This document shows positions 44,606-53,587 of a DNA stretch of 64,000 nt, one piece after another. The notes below the pieces were generated by a model. It had not been told where the DNA came from. It saw nothing but the letters and a program-made list of their open reading frames with translations, and did no database searches. Each line of letters opens with the position of its first letter. Position 1 is the stretch's first letter. Origin of the DNA: Agrobacterium larrymoorei (GTDB lineage: Bacteria; Pseudomonadota; Alphaproteobacteria; Rhizobiales; Rhizobiaceae); assembly GCF_013322225.1 (NCBI RefSeq), contig NZ_JAAMFB010000022.1:62001-126000 (forward strand), read 5' to 3'. Position numbers and translations under genes: made by a program.

Positions 44606-44927
44606 CGATTGAAACGTGTCGCTGCTAACCGGATTCCGGATTTCAGTTTAGCTTGATCTGCGATTTGGTCGGCCCATCGAAGGCGATGCACCATGAGCCT
44701 GCTGTCGGTTAACGGTGCCGAGATCCAGCCTATAGTCGATAAGCGCGTTTGACGGCGCTACGGCAGCCGGGCGAAATGTTCCTAGGCACGCGGTATGATG
44801 TCCTCATCGACGCCCGCTGCCACGGCGCATTCCCGCCTGAGCGCATCCTCACCAATGGCTGGTGCCACTGTGTTGCAGATGCGCTCGGTCACGTTGTGAT
44901 TGACGGTTCTGAAGGGGCGGGAGATGG
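44606..44927. other. Intergenic region after the terminator
   Basis: About 320 bp between the terminator and the end of the minus-strand M20 gene. It has coding-like composition, and short frames run through it on both strands (for example 44749-44976 on the plus strand), but none has a ribosome site or recognisable content. It could be a remnant of a lost gene; nothing can be named. Confidence 0.35.
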
Positions 44928-46319
44928 TCAGCGAAGACGCTGCGGAGTGGCATCGGCCGGTATCAGCGGTGTGTAGCTTTCTCCTGCCAGTTGCTCTCGA
45001 TGTTCGTCCTTCGCCTTCGAAATCAGTTCCGGATCGGTCAGCGCACGCATAGCAGAGGCGGCCAGAACCTTGCCGGCCTGCAACATGCCCTTATGGGCGT
45101 AACCCGAAGTTCCTTGCGAAACCATCTGCCAGGTATGCGGCGGCGTACCGTATGCCTCGGTTGCAACATAGACCTGACCCGTGGGAACCAGCCAGCTTAC
45201 ATCACCAACATCTGTTGAGCCGTGCAGGAATGTTGGCACCTCTTCGAAAGGGTTCAGATCCTCCGAAAGGACTTTGCCACGTTTCGCAACACGAGCCTGA
45301 ACCTCACTGGAGAATGTCTTCTGAATGTTTCCGGCAAAGTCTTTCTCGCTGTTGGAAAAGCCCGCAACGCCAAGCTTCTCGAACTCCTCATGCATCATGC
45401 GCGCCAAGGTGACATTTGGCACAAGGTCTGCCGAGGCCGCATCGAACGTGATCTCCAGTTCGGTGCCGGTCATAAGGGCTGCACCGCGAGCGACATCCTT
45501 CACCCGTTCAGTGATATCGCGGACCTGATCCATCCGTGGCGCGCGTATCTTGTAAAGAACCTGCGCCTGTGACTGAACAACGTTCGGCGCGCGCCCACCT
45601 GTATCTGTGATGGCATAGTGAATGCGGCCATCCTGAATAATGTGTTCGCGCAGATAGTTGCAGCCGACATTGGTAAGTTCGACGGCGTCCAGCGCCGAAC
45701 GCCCCAGGTGAGGCTCAAAACCGGCATGAGAACTGGTTCCCCGAAAAGAGAAGTAAAGCTGGTTGGTCGCCAGCATCCGCGCGTTATAGGCGAGGTTTTC
45801 ATCCCAGGGATGCCAGGTGAATGCTGCATCGACGTCGGAAAACAGTCCCTCTCGCGCCATATACGCTTTTCCGCCGCCACCTTCTTCGGCCGGGCAGCCG
45901 TAATAACGGATCGTTCCCGCAAGCCCCAGTTCGTCCTTGCAGGCCTTGAGGGCTAAAATGGCGGCGAGCGCTCCGGTTCCCAACAGGTTGTGACCGCAGC
46001 CATGGCCATTGCCGCCTGCGATGATGGGATCATGATGGATAACGCCGCTCTTCTGGCTGAGGCCCGTCAACGCATCAAATTCACCCAGTATCGCGATGAC
46101 CGGATGGCCTTCGCCGTAACTGGCTACAAATGCCGTCTCTATTTTGCCGGCATTGCGCGTGACGTCAAAACCTGCCTTTTCCAGCTCGTCCGCGAGAAGC
46201 GTTGCGGAACGCGTTTCTTCATAGCGGATTTCCGCAAAAGACCAGATCGCATCGGACACGGACTTCAGTTTGTCGGCTTGGGTAGCGACGGTTCGTTCGA
46301 TAATATCGAGATAGGTCAT
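44928..46319 (-). CDS. M20 amidohydrolase, AbgB-like (aminobenzoyl-glutamate hydrolase type)
   Basis: A 463-residue M20D amidohydrolase. Motifs: AILGEFDALTGLSQ, GGNGHGCGHNLLGTGALAA, YGCPAEEGGGGKAYMA, FTWHPWDENL, GTSSHAGFEPHLGRSALDA and the C-terminal STDVGDVSWLVP. This matches AbgB-like proteins that release glutamate or similar amino acids from aryl or acyl amides. It lies 9 bp after an MFS transporter gene, which should import its substrate, and near a divergent GAF-PucR regulator. Confidence 0.9.
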   Translation of the reverse strand: MTYLDIIERTVATQADKLKSVSDAIWSFAEIRYEETRSATLLADELEKAGFDVTRNAGKIETAFVASYGEGHPVIAILGEFDALTGLSQKSGVIHHDPIIAGGNGHGCGHNLLGTGALAAILALKACKDELGLAGTIRYYGCPAEEGGGGKAYMAREGLFSDVDAAFTWHPWDENLAYNARMLATNQLYFSFRGTSSHAGFEPHLGRSALDAVELTNVGCNYLREHIIQDGRIHYAITDTGGRAPNVVQSQAQVLYKIRAPRMDQVRDITERVKDVARGAALMTGTELEITFDAASADLVPNVTLARMMHEEFEKLGVAGFSNSEKDFAGNIQKTFSSEVQARVAKRGKVLSEDLNPFEEVPTFLHGSTDVGDVSWLVPTGQVYVATEAYGTPPHTWQMVSQGTSGYAHKGMLQAGKVLAASAMRALTDPELISKAKDEHREQLAGESYTPLIPADATPQRLR

Positions 46320-46328
46320 TTTCTTCCT

Positions 46329-47552
46329 TCAGGCGGCCTGTGCGACAGGCTTTTTGCCGTGGACGGCGGGAAAGGTAGTGGCGATGATGCAGACCACGAC
46401 TGCACAGGCGACGATCACCGAGAACGCGATCCCATAATTCTGATTGGTGGCGGACAGGACGGCACCGATCAGCATCGGGGATGCAAACGATCCAAGTTGA
46501 GCGAGCGAATTGATCAGGCCGGTCGCCGTTCCAACGGTATTTTGCGGGAAGTGCTTCATAATGCTGACGAATACGCTGATCGAGATCGCATTGAGAAAGA
46601 CGTTGGAAACAGACAGATAGGCAAATGCGAGCGGAATGGATTCCTCGTTGGCCATGAGATAAATGAAGATCGCCGACACGGCCGAGCCGATGCAGATCAG
46701 ATACTTTTCCTTCTGGTGGAAGAAGCGGTCCAGTAACCAGCCGCAGGTCAGGAACGAGATGAAGCCGAGCGCTGGCGGGATCATCGAGTAGGCGCCCATT
46801 TCCACCATGCTCATGCCCTTGACCTTCACCCAGTAGGACGGCAGCCAGGATTGCAGGCCCCAGAACACAATATTGGTGAAGAAATAGACCAGTGCGATTT
46901 TCCAGGTCAGCGGGTTTTTCAGCAGTGCGCCGATCCGCTTCTTTTCCGAAGTCTTTTCCACCTTCGCTTTGACGACGGGCGCATCATTAGTCGGCTTCAT
47001 AACGAAGAAAAGCGCCACCGACAGGAGGAGTCCGACGCCACCGAGGACAAAGAACATCATCTGCCAGCTATGCGCGGCGATCAACGCCGTAATGACGATC
47101 GAACCGACTGCGAAGCCAACTGACGCTCCTGATTGGAGTACCGACTTGGCACGCGCCATTTGGGACTTTTCGAAGTGTTCCGTGATCGCAACGGAGCCGC
47201 CTGCAGGAAAAACGGCTTCCCCAGCGCCGGTCATGGCGCGGGCCGCAGCAAGACCTACGGCGTTGTGGACTGCACCGGACACGGCCGTACCCAGCGACCA
47301 GACTGCGACGGCTGAACTAAGCACGCGCCGCGCTCCGAAACGATCCACCAGGTAGCCGCCGACGAGCTGCGTCATCGAATAGGCCAGAAAAAACGCGCTG
47401 ATGATCATGCCCTGATGATCCGGAGAAAGGCCGAATTCTTCACTGATGGGGATGATCGCAATATTGATGGCGGTCTTGTCTATGAAGCCCACGACCCAGC
47501 ATATGAACAGCATTCCTATAATGACGTGGCGGCGCTGAATTTTTGAAAACAT
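46329..47552 (-). CDS. MFS transporter (anion:cation symporter-like)
   Basis: A 407-residue, 12-helix major facilitator permease. It begins MFSKIQRRHVIIGML and shows FIDKTAINIAIIPISEEFGL, the loop 2-3 motif GGYLVDRFGARRVL, and GAGEAVFPAGGSVAITEHF, as in ACS-family carriers of organic anions. A central basic loop (KVEKTSEKKR) separates the halves. I chose the ATG at 47552, about 8 bases after AAGGGAA; a 14-codon extension is not supported. It forms an operon with the AbgB-like hydrolase. Confidence 0.9.
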   Translation of the reverse strand: MFSKIQRRHVIIGMLFICWVVGFIDKTAINIAIIPISEEFGLSPDHQGMIISAFFLAYSMTQLVGGYLVDRFGARRVLSSAVAVWSLGTAVSGAVHNAVGLAAARAMTGAGEAVFPAGGSVAITEHFEKSQMARAKSVLQSGASVGFAVGSIVITALIAAHSWQMMFFVLGGVGLLLSVALFFVMKPTNDAPVVKAKVEKTSEKKRIGALLKNPLTWKIALVYFFTNIVFWGLQSWLPSYWVKVKGMSMVEMGAYSMIPPALGFISFLTCGWLLDRFFHQKEKYLICIGSAVSAIFIYLMANEESIPLAFAYLSVSNVFLNAISISVFVSIMKHFPQNTVGTATGLINSLAQLGSFASPMLIGAVLSATNQNYGIAFSVIVACAVVVCIIATTFPAVHGKKPVAQAA

Positions 47553-47645
47553 ATCGAAGGTTCCCTTTTTATTGGCTTTCAGCCTTTGTCGCATTGCAAA
47601 AGAAAAAATCGATGTTTATTCCTCTATAAAAATCTAGAATAATAT

Positions 47646-49571
47646 GTGCAATTAAACACGAGGCTGCCTTTGGAACTCGGATTGTTTTCTCATCCCTATT
47701 TGAGCAGGATGCGGCAAGAAGGCGTTTTGTGTTTCGAAGACTTTCATGTGGGAACCGAGCAGACGGTTGCTCTCCTGTCCCACACGATCGAGCGGGACGA
47801 GAACACGCTCCACCTCGTGGTCGATCATTCGCATTTTACCGCGAAACGCACAGTTTTCCGGGTTTCAGCCAAGTACGGCGAAGAGATCGCCAACCGCGTT
47901 GTTGCCGCCGTTCAGGAGGCGGTCATTGGCGTACAGAGCAAAACCGTGGAAATGCTGGCATCTGTCAATGCAGCGGTGATCAACTCTCTGGACGATCAGG
48001 AAATCGTTCATAGCGTCCTTGCCGAGGTCATGAATGTATTACCGCATGCGGATGCGGGCGTTTTTCGGCTATTCGCCGAGGAAAGTGGTTATCTTATTCC
48101 GGTTTCCCATCAGGGATTACCGGATGACTATACGCATTACCGCTTGCAGCCGAATGAATCCGTGTCTGGCGAGGTCTTCGTAACCGGGGTGCCTGCCATT
48201 CACAATGGAAGGCAAAACATTATCGATGCTCACCGCGTGATGAGCCCCGAAAGCCAGTCCTTTATGGAACGGTCGGAGATCGCCAACGCGTTGCTTTGCG
48301 TGCCGGTTGCCTCGGAAGGCAAGCGTCTCGGCACGTTGACGATATTATGCTTTTCACCGGGTGGCACATTCTCTCAGTTCGACCGGACGGTTTTGGAGTC
48401 ACTGGCTGCTCAGGTTGCCGTCGCATACCAGCGTTCGCTTGCGTATAAGAACGCTATCGCGACATCAAGCCGCCTTGAAAAAATGCGGAGCGACCTGGCA
48501 AGTAAGAACGCCGAGCTCGACCGCGCCGTGGAGCTGCACGACAAGCTTCTACGTATCTTTTCCACCAGTGGAGGCATGGTGGAGCGTCTGGATCTGGTTG
48601 CGGGCCTGTTCGGTGTCGAGTTTCGATTTGAGAATGTCTTGGGCGTAGACTATCGATCACGTGGCTGGACAGATCACAGTGACAGTCTTGAACAAATCGT
48701 TGAAGTCGCTGAAGCCCCGGTTGGTTTTTTTTATTTTCGCCCAATTGAGGATGCGCTCTTCCAGCGTGCATTTTTCGGGACGCTTTCCGCGTTCGTGGCA
48801 TTGGACTTCGTCCGCGATATGTCGAAGCTTGATATCCTGAACGCCAGCAAGAGAGCCTATTTCGACGACCTCCTGCAGGGCGTCGAGAGTTTTGGCCGGC
48901 TCGACCATTTCGGGTTTCGGCTGGAGCGGTTCTATCAGATCATGGTCGCAAAGGTTCGCGATCCTTCTACACCCGCTGCCCGGCTGTCTCTTCACCGATC
49001 TCAAGCCAATCTTCAGAATGCGATCCGACTGTCGAATGCACTCGTCTTTCATCAGGATGTCGAGATCGTCATCGTCTTTTCCGCCTCCACTGCCGCCGCC
49101 CTTGCCAGAAATATCAGCGCGATGGCGGGCAGCGTAATGCATCTCGATATCCGGATAGGGGCAAGCGTCGTTTATGATGAGGCTGGATTCCACTCGACAG
49201 CTAAAATTCAGGCTGAACGAGCGGCAGAGTGCCTCGTGCGGCGGGGACAGTCAGGGATTTTGCCGCATCAAAATATGGGAATAGAAGCTTTGCTAAGTGG
49301 GCGTGACCGGCACGAAATCATTGATTTTGCTCGCGAGGTTCTTCATCCGCTCTACGATCAAAAACACGAATTTCTCTTCGAGACATTGCGCGCTTACGTG
49401 CAAGAAGGAAAATCGGCGGGGCGCACCGCCGACCATTTGAAGATACATAACAATACGCTTTATCAGAGACTTAGTAGAATTGAGGCACTGACAGGGCGGA
49501 AGATGTCAAACGTAGACGACTTCACGCTTTTGAGCGTCGCGTGCCACCTTCATTCAACTTACTCCGGCTGA
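47646..49571 (+). CDS. GAF-domain regulator with PucR C-terminal helix-turn-helix
   Basis: A 641-residue regulator. A GAF domain spans about 105-265 (LASVNAAVINSLDDQEIVHS ... LGTLTILCFSPGGTFSQF). A coiled stretch (RLEKMRSDLASKNAELDRAV) and a middle domain follow. The C-terminal PucR/CdaR-type DNA-binding helices are TLRAYVQEGKSAGRTADHL, HNNTLYQRLSRIEALTGR. It is divergent from the MFS/M20 operon with a 93 bp gap and probably activates it. The start is a GTG at 47646 with a poor ribosome site, so the true start could lie downstream (Met near residue 22). Confidence 0.85.
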   Translation: MQLNTRLPLELGLFSHPYLSRMRQEGVLCFEDFHVGTEQTVALLSHTIERDENTLHLVVDHSHFTAKRTVFRVSAKYGEEIANRVVAAVQEAVIGVQSKTVEMLASVNAAVINSLDDQEIVHSVLAEVMNVLPHADAGVFRLFAEESGYLIPVSHQGLPDDYTHYRLQPNESVSGEVFVTGVPAIHNGRQNIIDAHRVMSPESQSFMERSEIANALLCVPVASEGKRLGTLTILCFSPGGTFSQFDRTVLESLAAQVAVAYQRSLAYKNAIATSSRLEKMRSDLASKNAELDRAVELHDKLLRIFSTSGGMVERLDLVAGLFGVEFRFENVLGVDYRSRGWTDHSDSLEQIVEVAEAPVGFFYFRPIEDALFQRAFFGTLSAFVALDFVRDMSKLDILNASKRAYFDDLLQGVESFGRLDHFGFRLERFYQIMVAKVRDPSTPAARLSLHRSQANLQNAIRLSNALVFHQDVEIVIVFSASTAAALARNISAMAGSVMHLDIRIGASVVYDEAGFHSTAKIQAERAAECLVRRGQSGILPHQNMGIEALLSGRDRHEIIDFAREVLHPLYDQKHEFLFETLRAYVQEGKSAGRTADHLKIHNNTLYQRLSRIEALTGRKMSNVDDFTLLSVACHLHSTYSG

Positions 49572-49588
49572 TCCTTTCCGCTTTCGAA

Positions 49589-49613
49589 CGCATGTCGCAA
49601 ACTTTGACATGAT
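49589..49613. terminator. Small hairpin between convergent genes
   Basis: CATGTC (49591-49596) and GACATG (49606-49611) form a 6-bp stem with a 9-base loop in the 62 bp between the regulator and kdpE. There is no T-run, so this is a weak terminator candidate. Confidence 0.3.
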
Positions 49614-49633
49614 ATGCGAACTGGAGTTTGACT

Positions 49634-50323
49634 TCATTCCTGCTCGGCCATTCGATAGCCCACGCCCGGTTCAGTACGCACGATCTGAGGCTGGGTTGGA
49701 ATGCGTTCGATCTTCTGGCGAAGCTGGCCTATGAAGACGCGAAGATAATGCAGGTCGTCACCGTGGGCCGGTCCCCAGATTGATGTAAGCAAGGTGCGGT
49801 GGGTGACGACGCGTCCGGCATGGCGGGTCAGCAGCAGGAGAAGGTCATATTCCTTGGGCGTAAGGTGCACGGTCTCGCCGCCGCGTGAGACGATGCGCTT
49901 GATCGGGTCGATCGTCAGGCCGTCTATTTCCGTCACGGTCGGGATCGCATCACGCCGACCGCGATGGCGAAGCGCCGTACGGATGCGGGCGGTCAGCTCA
50001 CCGATGCCAAAGGGCTTTTCCACGTAATCGTCCGCACCCAGATCAAGGGCTGCGATCTTCTCGCTCTCACGGTCGCGGGCTGAAAGGATAAGGATGGGAA
50101 TGTCCGACCAGCCTCTGAGGTTTGCGATGACGTCCTTGCCGTCCATGTCGGGCAGGCCGAGATCGAGGATGACGAGATCCGGCGCTTGCGTTGCAACGGC
50201 CTTCAGCGCTTCGGCGCCTGTCGCAGCTTCGACCACCCCGTAACCGGCAGCCGAAAGCGAGGGTTTCAGGAACCGCTGGATCTGCGGCTCATCATCGACG
50301 ACCAGAATCCGGGGCTGGATCAT
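49634..50323 (-). CDS. kdpE: Response regulator KdpE
   Basis: A 229-residue OmpR-family regulator. The receiver has acidic pair D10-D11, phosphoacceptor D54 in LVILDLGLPDMDGK, LSARD and the lysine in YVEKPFG. The C-terminal winged helix contains HLTPKEYDLLLLLTRHAGRV and YLRVFIGQLRQKIE. Phosphorylated by KdpD, it should activate kdpFABC when potassium is low. It ends the operon and overlaps kdpD by 4 bp. Its probable binding site is at 57618-57634. Confidence 0.95.
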   Translation of the reverse strand: MIQPRILVVDDEPQIQRFLKPSLSAAGYGVVEAATGAEALKAVATQAPDLVILDLGLPDMDGKDVIANLRGWSDIPILILSARDRESEKIAALDLGADDYVEKPFGIGELTARIRTALRHRGRRDAIPTVTEIDGLTIDPIKRIVSRGGETVHLTPKEYDLLLLLTRHAGRVVTHRTLLTSIWGPAHGDDLHYLRVFIGQLRQKIERIPTQPQIVRTEPGVGYRMAEQE

Positions 50324-53010
50324 TTCATCTCACCTCTCCTATCATTGCCGGGGAAACGCATGACGATACGCGTCCCTCTTTTTTTGAGTGCTGGACTTTC
50401 AGCATGGATTCTGCCGCCCATGGCCTCGATGAAGCCGCGGGCAATGGAAAGCCCGAGCCCTGTTCCCGGCGCGCGCCCGTCCGGCTTTCCCCTGCGATAG
50501 AATTTTTCGAAGATCCGGTCCAGATCCTCCGGTGGCACGCCTCTACCGTGGTCGGTGACCGAGATCAGCACATCCTTACCGTCGCGCCGGGCATAAACCT
50601 TGATCGGCTCGTCACCGCCATATTTCACTGCATTGTCCAGCAGATTGAACAGCACCTGGCCGATCAGAACGCTATCCCCCCGGATCAGCGGGAGGTCGAC
50701 GGCAAGACCGGTTTCGATAATGTGTCCCGGTGCGTGCTTGCGGGTGCGCTCGACAGCAGACTGCACGATGTCGGCCAGATCAACCCAGTCCTGTTTCGGC
50801 TTCAGCATGCCCGCTTCGATCCGTGTCATGTCCAGCAGATTGGCGACGAAGCGGCTCATGCGGCCACCTTCCTCCTCGATGGACTGGAGAAGGTCATCAC
50901 GGTTTTCAGGTGTCATACGCTCGCCGAACTGACGTAGACCGGTCACTGCACCGTTAATTGTCGCGAGTGGCGTGCGCAGATCGTGGGAAATGGAAGACAA
51001 CAGTGCTTCCCGATAACGCTCGCCCTCCAGACGTGCCGCATGCTCGACCGTTTCTTCGGCGAGGCGCGCCCGATCAAGCGCGATCGCCGTCTGGTCGAGG
51101 ATCGCCGTCAGCGCGCGCTCGGCGTTCAGGTCGAGGCGGTCGCCGCTATGCTCTATGCCGCAGACACCGACAATTCCATGAGGTCCGAGCAGCGGACGGA
51201 ACTCAAAGCGGCTGTTCGGCAGTGTGCCAGTGCCGGAGCCTGCCGGTTCCCGCTTGTCATGTGTCCAGCGGGCAGCGGTCATATCCGTAACATCAAGTTC
51301 GGTGTCTGGCGGCCAGGCGGCGGCCATGCCCAAATCGCCCTTGCTCGGGACAAGCAGCACGACCTTGCGCTTGAGGCTCGCCTGCAGTTGCGAAACGGCG
51401 AGCCAGATCGCGTCGTCGCCCTTTGCCGTGCTGGCAAGCTTGCGGGAGAAATCATAGAGGGATTGCAGCGCCGTCGCGCGAATTCGCGCAACGTCCGCCT
51501 GTTCGCGTATGCGCGAGGCAAGACCGCCTGCAATCATGGCCACGGCCAGAAATACCAAGAGCGCGAAGACCTCGTGCGGCGCGGCGATGGTGAAGGTGTG
51601 GCGCGGATCGATGAAGAAAAAGTTGTAGGAGAGCGCCGACAGGATAGCGGCCAGAAATGCCGAAGCGTAACCGCCGACCACTGAGGCTCCGAGGACGGCG
51701 AGTAGAAAGAGCAAGGATATGTTCGGCAGCTCTATGAACCCATCGATCCCTTTGCCCAGAACGGTCGTCAGAGCGACGAAACTGAGAGCCCAGAGGGCCG
51801 ATTGCCTGAGAGCGGAGGTTCCGGGTAGGTTGAGAGCCTTGCGTGTGGGTTCGGCGGCAGCATTATCCGGTGTGACGATATAGATTCCGAGACCCGATGC
51901 CCGGCGTGCCAATGCATCGGGCAGTGAGCGGGTGACGAGGTTCTGCCAGCGGCCACGCTTGCGCGCACCGATGACGATCTGGGTGGCGTGCTCACGGCGT
52001 GCGAGCTTCAGGATTTCCTCGACGAAGTCATTGCCGATGACCCGGCGCGTTTCGGCGCCGAGCTGTTCGGCGAGCCGGAAGAGGGTTTCAATTCGTTGCA
52101 GGCGTTCCGGTGTCTCGACTTCCCGGTCGGCCCGCTCGATCGAGACAATCAGCCAAGGGGCATTGAGACCAGAGGCCAAACGGCTCGCGACGCGCACGAC
52201 CTTCTCTGATAGAGGGTCCGAGCCAACGCAGACCAGCAGCCGCTCTCCAGTTGCCCACGGACCATCGATCGCATTCTGCTTGAGATATTCGACCATCTGA
52301 TCGTCGACACGGTCGGCGGTGCGGCGAAGCGCCAGTTCTCGCAAGGCCGTCAGATTTCCGAGGCGGAAGAAGCGGTCAACGGCGCGGTTGGCGCTTTCGG
52401 GCAGATAGACCTTGCCGTCCTTCAGCCGCTCGATGAGTTCGGATGGGGCGAGGTCGACCAGCAGCACTTCATCGGCGCGTTTGAGTACAAGATCGGGCAC
52501 ACGCTCGCGCACTGTAACGCCGGTAATCCTGGCCACGAGATCGGCGAGGCTTTCCAAATGCTGGATGTTGAGCGCCGTCCAGACATCGATCCCGGCTGAT
52601 ATCAGTTCTTCGATGTCCTGGTGGCGCTTCGGATGGCGACTGCCTTCGGCGTTCGAATGGGCCAGCTCGTCGACGATGACGATCCGGGGACGCCGTTCGA
52701 GCGCTGCATCCAGGTCGAATTCCTCGAGCATCCGGCCGCAATGGTCAGCACGGCGCCTAGGCAGGACCTCGAGACCGTCGAGCAGGGCCGCGGTCTCGCT
52801 GCGCCCATGGGTCTCGACGAGCCCGACGACCAGATCCACGCCGTCTGCTTTCAGGCGTTTGGCGCGCGACAGCATTGCGTAGGTCTTGCCGACACCGGGC
52901 GCCGCGCCTAGAAAAACAGTCAGCTTGCCCCGGCGGTCTTTCTCCGCCAAGACAAGCAGGGCATCAGGATCGGGACGTTTCTCGTCCCTGCGGTTCGCAT
53001 CCGCCATCAA
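50320..53010 (-). CDS. kdpD: Sensor histidine kinase KdpD
   Basis: An 896-residue KdpD of normal architecture. The N-terminal KdpD domain carries Walker A (VFLGAAPGVGKTYAML) and IVDELAHSNAEGSRH; a universal-stress-protein-like domain follows (LLVCVGSDPLSEKVVRVASR). Four membrane helices lie around residues 410-510, then a GAF domain, His676 in SSISHDLRTPLATIN and the ATPase boxes (FNLLDNAVKYGGD, DHGRGVPPEDLDRIFEKF). It senses low potassium or osmotic change and signals to KdpE. Confidence 0.95.
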   Translation of the reverse strand: MMADANRRDEKRPDPDALLVLAEKDRRGKLTVFLGAAPGVGKTYAMLSRAKRLKADGVDLVVGLVETHGRSETAALLDGLEVLPRRRADHCGRMLEEFDLDAALERRPRIVIVDELAHSNAEGSRHPKRHQDIEELISAGIDVWTALNIQHLESLADLVARITGVTVRERVPDLVLKRADEVLLVDLAPSELIERLKDGKVYLPESANRAVDRFFRLGNLTALRELALRRTADRVDDQMVEYLKQNAIDGPWATGERLLVCVGSDPLSEKVVRVASRLASGLNAPWLIVSIERADREVETPERLQRIETLFRLAEQLGAETRRVIGNDFVEEILKLARREHATQIVIGARKRGRWQNLVTRSLPDALARRASGLGIYIVTPDNAAAEPTRKALNLPGTSALRQSALWALSFVALTTVLGKGIDGFIELPNISLLFLLAVLGASVVGGYASAFLAAILSALSYNFFFIDPRHTFTIAAPHEVFALLVFLAVAMIAGGLASRIREQADVARIRATALQSLYDFSRKLASTAKGDDAIWLAVSQLQASLKRKVVLLVPSKGDLGMAAAWPPDTELDVTDMTAARWTHDKREPAGSGTGTLPNSRFEFRPLLGPHGIVGVCGIEHSGDRLDLNAERALTAILDQTAIALDRARLAEETVEHAARLEGERYREALLSSISHDLRTPLATINGAVTGLRQFGERMTPENRDDLLQSIEEEGGRMSRFVANLLDMTRIEAGMLKPKQDWVDLADIVQSAVERTRKHAPGHIIETGLAVDLPLIRGDSVLIGQVLFNLLDNAVKYGGDEPIKVYARRDGKDVLISVTDHGRGVPPEDLDRIFEKFYRRGKPDGRAPGTGLGLSIARGFIEAMGGRIHAESPALKKRGTRIVMRFPGNDRRGEMK

Positions 53011-53021
53011 GCTCTCACAAA

Positions 53022-53585
53022 TTACAGGGTATCAAGTGCCAGATTGAGCTTTAGCACATTAACCCTTGCTTCGCCGATAATGCCGAGAGCTGGATTTTCG
53101 ACCTGCCGCGCAACAAGTGCTGCGACGGTCGCTGGTTCCAGTGCCCGCGCCTGTGCAACCCGCGCTACCTGTGCTTCGGCAAAGGCTGGCGAGACGTGAG
53201 GGTCGAGGCCAGAACCGGACGTCGTCACCGCATCCGCCGGGACGGGTCGTGCGATTCCGGTTTCGGTCAAACGTTGAACCTCTGCGGTGACGCGCTCCTT
53301 CAACTTGACCGAGGTCGTGCCCAGGTTGGAGCCGGAGGATGCAGCCGCGTTGTAAGGATTTGGGCCTGTTGCCGAGGGGCGCGGCCAAAAGTAGCGGTCC
53401 GATGTGAAGGTTTGGCCGATGAGGACCGAGCCGATAACCTTGCCATCGCGCTCGATCAGGCTGCCATTGGCCTTCGCGGGCATGACCGCCTGGGCAATGC
53501 CGTTAATCGCCAGCGGATAAGCAAGACCGGTAAGTGCGGTCATTGCAACAATAAGGGTGAGTGCGGGTCTGATATGATTGAGCAT
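53022..53585 (-). CDS. kdpC: Potassium-transporting ATPase subunit KdpC
   Basis: A 187-residue single-pass subunit. The N-terminal helix is LTLIVAMTALTGLAYPLAI; conserved stretches are GSVLIGQTF, YFWPRPSATG, NPYNAAASSGSNLG and the late DPHVSPAFAEAQVARVA. KdpC assembles with KdpA and KdpB. It starts 2 bp after the kdpB stop. Confidence 0.95.
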   Translation of the reverse strand: MLNHIRPALTLIVAMTALTGLAYPLAINGIAQAVMPAKANGSLIERDGKVIGSVLIGQTFTSDRYFWPRPSATGPNPYNAAASSGSNLGTTSVKLKERVTAEVQRLTETGIARPVPADAVTTSGSGLDPHVSPAFAEAQVARVAQARALEPATVAALVARQVENPALGIIGEARVNVLKLNLALDTL

Positions 53586-53587
53586 GA

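Noticed and set aside
44749-44976. 75-codon plus-strand frame between the chemoreceptor terminator and the M20 gene
   Set aside because: Overlaps the end of the opposite-strand M20 gene, has no start signal and no family match; possibly gene debris but not nameable.
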